Program-made: the position numbers and the translations under genes
Assembly (NCBI GenBank): GCA_009780765.1
Contig: WQZK01000011.1
Span: 1-20,431, forward strand
Source of the DNA: Defluviitaleaceae bacterium
GTDB taxonomy: Bacteria; Bacillota; Clostridia; Lachnospirales; UBA5962
Direction: 5' to 3'
DNA length: 20,431 nucleotides
Notes under the pieces: model-generated
Told to the model about the DNA's origin: nothing
Database searches by the model: none
Seen by the model: only the letters and a program-made list of their open reading frames with translations
Shown: in pieces, positions 16,496 to 20,431 of the stretch
Layout of the letters: each line of letters opens with the position of its first letter
How positions within the stretch are numbered: position 1 is the stretch's first letter

Positions 16496-16524
16496 ATTAT
16501 ACCATAATAATACAATATTGTCAA
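16496..16524 (-). promoter_or_regulatory. Perfect consensus sigma-A promoter for the protease operon
   Basis: On the minus strand TTGACA (16519-16524), a 17-nt spacer and TATAAT (16496-16501) match the consensus at all 12 positions. The spacer ends in TGG, giving an extended -10 as well. It drives the protease and secreted-partner genes. It is the strongest-looking promoter in the window. Confidence 0.85.
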
Positions 16525-16564
16525 CGCATTTTCCATATTTTATATAAAAAATTGCAACCTTTTT

Positions 16565-16603
16565 AAAATCCCCCTCGCCTTGTTAATAGACGAGGGGGAT
16601 TTT
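16565..16603 (-). terminator. Intrinsic terminator after the triple-repeat protein gene
   Basis: AAAATCCCCCTCG and CGAGGGGGATTTT form a perfect 13-bp stem with a 13-nt loop, 22 nt past the stop codon at 16625. A long T-run follows on the plus strand and a short TTTT on the minus strand. The only gene that reaches it is the leftward one, so it most likely ends that transcript and insulates the protease promoter. Confidence 0.85.
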
Positions 16604-16624
16604 TTTTATTTACTCATTACACCT

Positions 16625-18358
16625 TTAGTTCCAATGATTGTGAGTACTATTAATAAAATTCCTTACCTGTTGCGGCGTACTAAGGTTTGTTGTATGTGCC
16701 ACAATTACACCATTTCTAACATAAACAAGCACTGGTCTTTGTGTGTTATTTGTAATAACATTTGTAAACCAAGGTTGGTAGTTGTTTCTATTTCTGTTTT
16801 GCTCAAAAACAGTTGAAAATTCATTTAATGCAACATAGCTAAATAAGTTTCTTATATTTATTTCATTCATTACCGAAAGCACAGTTTCTACATCAGTTTG
16901 ATTAAAACTGCGACTATCATATACAAGCATCATAAACGAGCTGTTGCTTGTGCTAGCAAGTGCATTTACTGATAAAATATTGCCGTTTGTGAACCAGTTT
17001 CCAGTAAAGTCGCTAAACGCACCTTGATTCCTGGCTAGGATTCTAAACTCTTCTATGTGCCTCGTCATTTCTGCTACATTAACTGGTGTTCTAAATTCGT
17101 CAAAGTTAAGACGACCTTCGTACACCGTGAATATTAACGGTAGCTGGTTCGCCACATTTCCATGAGCACTTAAGAAATCTACCCTATTTTGGAAACCTGC
17201 ATTTTGGCTAACGTCTAATCCATAAACTAGTTGCTGTGCATTATGTGCAGCTGTTTTAACTATAGAAATTGCAATTCTTGAACGTTCGTTTGTGCTATCG
17301 TAAAGGAAAAGCATAAACTCTAAATTATCTTCATACATATTGCCTATTTGAGATGCAGTTCTGTTTCTAAAAAACGTTGTGTCCGAAAAATTGCCAATTG
17401 CATGTGTTACTTCCGCCTGTGTTGTGAATTGCTGAATTCTTGTTCTTAGAGCAGCCATGTCTGTCGGCCTTTGAATTTGCTCTATCTGGCGCCTGTTATT
17501 AACAAAATATATCGTTGGCTCTACTGCTTGATTTTCTGGAAAAACACTCCATAAAAAGCTCATATCACCTCTTGTAAAATTTGCTCCGCTAATATCAACA
17601 CCGTAAATTCTTGTTCTAATATTAGCCGCTTCCACCATGATGTTAGGAACCAAATTTCTTGATTCGTGCAAACTACTATCATACAAAACAAAAATAAACG
17701 GATAGTTGTGAGCATCTTCAAACATAACTCTAGCAGTTTCTGAAGAAATAAATCTAAAGTGCGATATGTTCGAAAAATCACCAAAATTAGGTGCTGTTGG
17801 TGTTGTTTGATTGTTGTTTGCATTATTGTTATTATTGTTTCCTACTGTAGGCGGAGCATTAGGGTCGCCCACTGCTTGAGTTGTAATAAATGCTGTTGCC
17901 GTTGCTGCCTCCCATGTAACCACTGTTCCAAGTGATTGTTCAAGTCCTCTAACAGGAATATATGTAAAATTATTTATTAAAACAGGAGCCACTACCAAAG
18001 TTGCAAAAAACTCGCTAACATAAATTTTTTCGCCTGTTGTTTGGTCTATCCTAAACACGCCATGCCTCATAATGGTATTTCCAACTTGCATGTACGAGTA
18101 AAGATTGCCACGGTACATTGAAACAGTTTGCGTCGCTTGGTCCCAATCCACTTCTGCTCCAATCGCTTCTCCAATTTCTCTAAACGGTACCAAAAATCTA
18201 TCATTGATATTTACTATAGGCTGTGTGTTGTTAAATTGCGTGCCGTTAATCACAATTCTTCCCGCATTTGCAAAAACTTTCTCAGCATTTGAAAATGCAA
18301 AAGCTCCCGCCAAAACCGACACTGCCAAAACAGCTATAATTCTCTTAATTTTTTTCAA
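16625..18358 (-). CDS. Exported stalk-domain protein with three cysteine-free thioredoxin-like repeats
   Basis: A 577-residue exported protein with a signal peptide at about 1-31 (KKIKRII...VFANA). Residues about 35-160 form a copper-amine-oxidase N-terminal-like domain, with FLVPFREIGEAIGAEVDWD at 55-73 and YIPVRGLEQSLGTVVTWE at 133-150. An Asn-rich linker (174-183) leads to three homologous units at about 192-311, 319-438 and 446-570. Each has a hydrophobic strand ending in YDS (226, 353 and 480), a helix, and a later Pro-strand (PTIYFV, PLIFTV, PVLVYV), then a closing helix. This order resembles thioredoxin, but where CxxC should be there is none; the whole protein contains no cysteine. 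The function is unknown, and a binding or scaffold role at the cell surface is likely. The start is TTG at 18358 with AGGAGG 8 nt upstream. No lipobox, sortase motif or SLH repeats are visible. Confidence 0.85.
   Translation of the reverse strand: MKKIKRIIAVLAVSVLAGAFAFSNAEKVFANAGRIVINGTQFNNTQPIVNINDRFLVPFREIGEAIGAEVDWDQATQTVSMYRGNLYSYMQVGNTIMRHGVFRIDQTTGEKIYVSEFFATLVVAPVLINNFTYIPVRGLEQSLGTVVTWEAATATAFITTQAVGDPNAPPTVGNNNNNNANNNQTTPTAPNFGDFSNISHFRFISSETARVMFEDAHNYPFIFVLYDSSLHESRNLVPNIMVEAANIRTRIYGVDISGANFTRGDMSFLWSVFPENQAVEPTIYFVNNRRQIEQIQRPTDMAALRTRIQQFTTQAEVTHAIGNFSDTTFFRNRTASQIGNMYEDNLEFMLFLYDSTNERSRIAISIVKTAAHNAQQLVYGLDVSQNAGFQNRVDFLSAHGNVANQLPLIFTVYEGRLNFDEFRTPVNVAEMTRHIEEFRILARNQGAFSDFTGNWFTNGNILSVNALASTSNSSFMMLVYDSRSFNQTDVETVLSVMNEINIRNLFSYVALNEFSTVFEQNRNRNNYQPWFTNVITNNTQRPVLVYVRNGVIVAHTTNLSTPQQVRNFINSTHNHWN
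17810..17839 (-). repeat. AAY trinucleotide tract encoding the Asn-rich linker
   Basis: Ten codons (residues 174-183), nine of them Asn codons (AAC or AAT) and one Ala, form a near-perfect trinucleotide run between the stalk domain and the first repeat. Slippage here would change linker length in frame. Confidence 0.7.
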
Positions 18359-18399
18359 AATTATTACCTCCTGCGTGTATTTGTGTTACATTTATCTAC

Positions 18400-18428
18400 A
18401 TTATAACCTAAAAGCTTGATTTAGTAAA
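18400..18428 (-). promoter_or_regulatory. Promoter for the triple-repeat protein gene
   Basis: On the minus strand TTTACT (18423-18428) and a perfect TATAAT (18400-18405) are 17 nt apart, 42 nt upstream of the TTG start. The element overlaps the candidate rightward pgk promoter, so the two genes may compete for polymerase. Confidence 0.6.
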
Positions 18429-18445
18429 GGGTTTCGTGATAAAAT
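18416..18445 (+). promoter_or_regulatory. Candidate promoter for pgk
   Basis: TTGATT (18416-18421) and TAAAAT (18440-18445) are 18 nt apart, 46 nt before the pgk ATG. A second -10-like TATAAT lies at 18453-18458 but has no fitting -35. Either could serve pgk. Confidence 0.4.
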
Positions 18446-18490
18446 ATTGATATATAATTGATATGCAATAGTATGGAAGGATGAAAGTCA

Positions 18491-19684
18491 ATGTTAAACA
18501 AAAAAACTATAGATAATTTAAATGTTAAGGGCAAAAAAGTTTTGGTTAGGTGCGATTTTAACGTGCCTTTGCAAGATGGTAATATCACTGACGAAAATAG
18601 GATCGTTGCAGCACTTAAAACAATTAGAAAGCTTATGAATGATGGTGCAAAAGTTATACTTTGCTCTCACTTAGGCAAACCAAAAGAGCCTGATAATAAA
18701 TTTACGCTTTTACCTGTTGCAAAAAGGCTTTCTGAGCATTTAGGTAAAAATGTTTTGTTTTTAGCTTCTGATGATGTTGTTTCAGAGTATGTAAAACATG
18801 CAGTTGATGAAATGAAAGATGGCGATGTGGTTCTTCTCGAAAACACACGTTTTAGAAAAGAAGAAACTAAGAATATGGCAGATTTTTCAAAAGAACTGGC
18901 ATCTTTATGCGATATTTATGTAAACGATGCTTTTGGGGCAGCACATAGGGCACATTGTTCAACGGTTGGGGTTGCTGATTTCGCAAAAGAATCTGCTGTT
19001 GGCTACTTAATGCAAAAGGAGCTTGAGTTCTTGGGTGCGGCTATTGATAATCCAAACCGCCCATTTGTTGCTATTTTAGGCGGTGCGAAGGTTTCTGACA
19101 AAATTAATGTTATAGATAACCTCCTAAATAAAGTTGATACTCTTATAATCGGCGGTGGCATGGCATATACATTTGTTAAAGCTATGGGGCATGGTGTTGG
19201 CAATTCGCTTTTAGAAGCAGATAAACTAGATTACTCAAGAGAAATGATGCAAAAAGCTCGTGAAAAAGGCGTGAATTTACTAATTCCTATAGATACAGTT
19301 GTTGCAAAAGAGTTTAAAAACGATACCGAGTTTAAAACTGTAGATATTGATAAAATTGAAGATGGATGGCTTGGACTTGACATTGGCGAAAAAACGATGA
19401 AGCTTTTTTCAGATGCCATAGTGTCCGCTAAAACAGTTATATGGAACGGGCCAATGGGAGTTTTTGAGATGGAAAACTTCGCAAAAGGCACAATTTCTGC
19501 TGCAAAAACTCTTTCGGAAATAGAGGCAACAACGATAATTGGCGGTGGAGATTCTGCGGCAGCTGTAAATATATTAGGTTTTGGCGATAAAATGACTCAT
19601 ATTTCAACAGGCGGCGGTGCATCTTTAGAGTTTTTAGAGGGCAAGGAGTTACCAGGAGTTGTTGCCGTTCAAGACAAGGAGTAA
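18491..19684 (+). CDS. pgk: Phosphoglycerate kinase
   Basis: Transfers the phosphate of 1,3-bisphosphoglycerate to ADP in the payoff phase of glycolysis. The 397-residue length is standard. Recognisable motifs are VRCDFNVPLQDG at 19-30, SHLGKP, LLENTRF, NDAFGAAHRAHCSTVG, the hinge-region LGGAKVSDK, the nucleotide-binding NGPMGVFE, and the C-terminal GGGDSAAAV and STGGGASLEFLEG. It is a complete two-domain enzyme with no missing core motif. A GGAAGG-like SD precedes the ATG. No gap or tpi gene lies beside it; instead the dCMP deaminase gene follows after 2 nt, so pgk is split from the usual gap-pgk-tpi cluster in this genome. Confidence 0.97.
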   Translation: MLNKKTIDNLNVKGKKVLVRCDFNVPLQDGNITDENRIVAALKTIRKLMNDGAKVILCSHLGKPKEPDNKFTLLPVAKRLSEHLGKNVLFLASDDVVSEYVKHAVDEMKDGDVVLLENTRFRKEETKNMADFSKELASLCDIYVNDAFGAAHRAHCSTVGVADFAKESAVGYLMQKELEFLGAAIDNPNRPFVAILGGAKVSDKINVIDNLLNKVDTLIIGGGMAYTFVKAMGHGVGNSLLEADKLDYSREMMQKAREKGVNLLIPIDTVVAKEFKNDTEFKTVDIDKIEDGWLGLDIGEKTMKLFSDAIVSAKTVIWNGPMGVFEMENFAKGTISAAKTLSEIEATTIIGGGDSAAAVNILGFGDKMTHISTGGGASLEFLEGKELPGVVAVQDKE

Positions 19685-19686
19685 AA

Positions 19687-20172
19687 ATGAGCCGAATAAG
19701 CAAAATAAACTACTACCTTGATATTGCACAAACTGTAGCCTCACGCAGCACATGCCTTAGGCGTATGTATGGGGCAATTATTGTTAAAAATGATGTTATT
19801 GTTTCAACAGGATATAACGGTGCTCCTCGTGGCCGCAAAAACTGCTCTGATATGGGCTACTGCCTGCGTGAAAAAATGAATATTCCTAGAGGCGAGAGGT
19901 ACGAAATGTGCCGTTCGGTTCACTCTGAAGCAAATGCTCTAATCGCTGCTCCTCGTGAATTAATGCTTGGCGGGGTAATGTATCAAGCATGTATAGATTA
20001 CCCTACTGGTGAGCTTGCCAATAATATCGACTCTTGCCAAATGTGCAAAAAACTTATAATAAATGCTGGTATTGAAACAGTGATATATCGTAATACTAAG
20101 GACGAGTATCGCATAGCAGAGGTTAAAGATTGGATTTTTGACGATGATAGCTTAGGAAAGATAGGTTATTAA
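19687..20172 (+). CDS. Deoxycytidylate (dCMP) deaminase, ComEB-like
   Basis: A zinc-dependent deaminase of 161 residues converting dCMP to dUMP, a source of precursor for thymidylate. The catalytic pair is His79 and Glu81 in SVHSEANAL, with zinc ligands Cys117 and Cys120 in DSCQMCKK. STCLRR at 21-26, GAIIVKNDVIVSTGYNGAPRG at 29-49, and cysteines 53, 59 and 75 match the family pattern. Most family members have Pro before the first zinc cysteine (PCxxC); here it is Ser116. The AAGGAG lies inside the last codons of pgk and only 2 nt separate the genes, so translation is probably coupled to pgk. The last gene of a two-gene unit. Confidence 0.92.
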   Translation: MSRISKINYYLDIAQTVASRSTCLRRMYGAIIVKNDVIVSTGYNGAPRGRKNCSDMGYCLREKMNIPRGERYEMCRSVHSEANALIAAPRELMLGGVMYQACIDYPTGELANNIDSCQMCKKLIINAGIETVIYRNTKDEYRIAEVKDWIFDDDSLGKIGY

Positions 20173-20232
20173 AAACCTCTTCTTTTCTGTCATTAGACTT
20201 GTTCTGAAATTAGAAATAACTCGGATATTGTC

Positions 20233-20260
20233 ATTGCGAGCCTCGAAGAGGCGTGGCAAT
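20233..20260. repeat. TCATTGCGAG-type palindromic unit
   Basis: ATTGC, GA, GCCTC, GAA, GAGGC, GTG, GCAAT: two nested perfect 5-bp stems with a GAA loop. From memory, units with this TCATTGCGAG...GGCAATC signature occur between genes in many unrelated bacteria; no function is established that I know of. Later in the tail GAGATTGCTTC (20406-20416) looks like the start of the opposite end of the same element. Confidence 0.65.
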
Positions 20261-20271
20261 CCATGCTTTTT
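20251..20271 (+). terminator. Candidate terminator of the pgk-dCMP deaminase unit
   Basis: GCGTGG, loop CAAT, CCATGC forms a 6-bp stem with one G-U pair, followed by TTTTT. It shares bases with the ATTGC/GCAAT hairpin, so the two structures cannot form together. The stem is short, hence moderate confidence. Confidence 0.5.
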
Positions 20272-20297
20272 GTATTTTATTGGCGTTTACCGTTGTG

Positions 20298-20314
20298 CTC
20301 TGCCTATAGCAGAG
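20298..20314. repeat. Hairpin CTCTGC/GCAGAG
   Basis: A perfect 6-bp stem with a 5-nt loop (CTATA), part of the tail's series of hairpins. It stands 20 nt before the three contiguous hairpins. Confidence 0.6.
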
Positions 20315-20334
20315 TGGCGAAGCCAGTCCAAGCA

Positions 20335-20381
20335 GTTTTCCTGCGGAAAACCGGTCAAAGACCGCTTTCGCAAAGCGAAAG
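20335..20381. repeat. Three directly abutting perfect hairpins
   Basis: GTTTTCC-TGC-GGAAAAC (20335-20351), CGGTC-AAA-GACCG (20352-20364) and CTTTCGC-AAA-GCGAAAG (20365-20381) follow each other with no spacer base. The stems are 7, 5 and 7 bp and every loop is 3 nt. A GCC-AA-GGC mini-palindrome follows at 20383-20390. This regularity is not expected by chance. Confidence 0.8.
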
Positions 20382-20417
20382 TGCCAAGGCGGAGCAAAAC
20401 CACTAGAGATTGCTTCA

Positions 20418-20431
20418 CCCCTTACAAGGGG
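20418..20431. repeat. CCCCTT/AAGGGG palindrome at the window edge
   Basis: A perfect 6-bp inverted repeat with an AC centre ends exactly at the last base. It follows GAGATTGCTTC, so it probably belongs to the second end of the TCATTGCGAG-type element. Confidence 0.6.

Larger units (their letters stand above)
20173..20431. other. Gene-free tail made mainly of short inverted repeats
   Basis: I see no credible coding sequence in these 259 bases. The first part contains a weak hairpin (AGGTT/AACCT, 20163-20178) right after the dCMP deaminase stop and two TGTCATT copies (20188-20194 and 20229-20235). From 20233 to the edge it is dominated by perfect hairpins, listed separately. It continues past the window. 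Confidence 0.75.

Noticed and set aside
20163..20178. AGGTT/AACCT hairpin as main terminator of the pgk unit
   Set aside because: Only a 5-bp, AT-rich stem followed by an interrupted pyrimidine tract; the structure at 20251-20271 is a better candidate.
20233..20431. CRISPR array
   Set aside because: The hairpins differ from each other in sequence, there is no repeated unit of constant length and no spacers, and no cas gene is present.
20233..20431. tRNA or other structured RNA gene
   Set aside because: The stems are short, independent hairpins; there is no cloverleaf, T-loop sequence or CCA end.

Overview
The window is AT-rich bacterial DNA with tightly packed genes and strong AGGAGG-type ribosome binding sites. 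The gene content points to an anaerobic member of the Firmicutes, most likely a clostridium. The indicators are a cinA-recA pair, a XerS-like recombinase, dnaE followed by pfkA and a long pyruvate kinase with a C-terminal PEP-utiliser domain, a rubredoxin, a DUF368 membrane protein, and exported proteins with copper-amine-oxidase-like N-terminal domains. The assignment is inferred from gene content and order; no rRNA or other taxonomic marker is present.

Region 1 (1-8369, minus strand) reads as one long operon: XerS-like recombinase, membrane-anchored GH18 protein, DUF368 transporter, prmA, rsmE, a NifS/IscS-type cysteine desulfurase, cinA, and recA, which runs off the left edge. Spacing is mostly 3-8 nt or overlapping. 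The exceptions are 63 nt before the DUF368 gene and 80 nt before recA, where recA has its own candidate extended -10 promoter. A good sigma-A-type promoter (TTGCGA-17-TATAAT) precedes the recombinase, which starts with TTG.

Region 2 (8492-14950, plus strand) holds dnaE, pfkA, pyk and a 53-residue rubredoxin, closed by a bidirectional terminator. It combines replication with the two control points of glycolysis.

Region 3 (15013-18358, minus strand) is the accessory part. Three exported proteins lie there in two transcription units. One unit encodes a secreted papain-like cysteine protease and a secreted protein of unknown function, behind a perfect TTGACA-17-TATAAT promoter with two palindromes in the leader. 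The other encodes a 577-residue surface-type protein with three tandem, cysteine-free, thioredoxin-like repeats. These are the least ordinary genes in the window.

Region 4 (18491-20431, plus strand) holds pgk and a dCMP deaminase gene, then a gene-free tail. The tail is a chain of small perfect hairpins beginning with a TCATTGCGAG...GGCAAT unit. It looks like a structured intergenic repeat cut by the right edge, and it also supplies a plausible terminator for the pgk operon.

Nothing here resembles a phage, a transposase, a CRISPR array, or tRNA or rRNA genes. The best candidates for undescribed biology are the cysteine-free thioredoxin-like triple-repeat protein, the protease and partner pair, and the hairpin array at the right edge.
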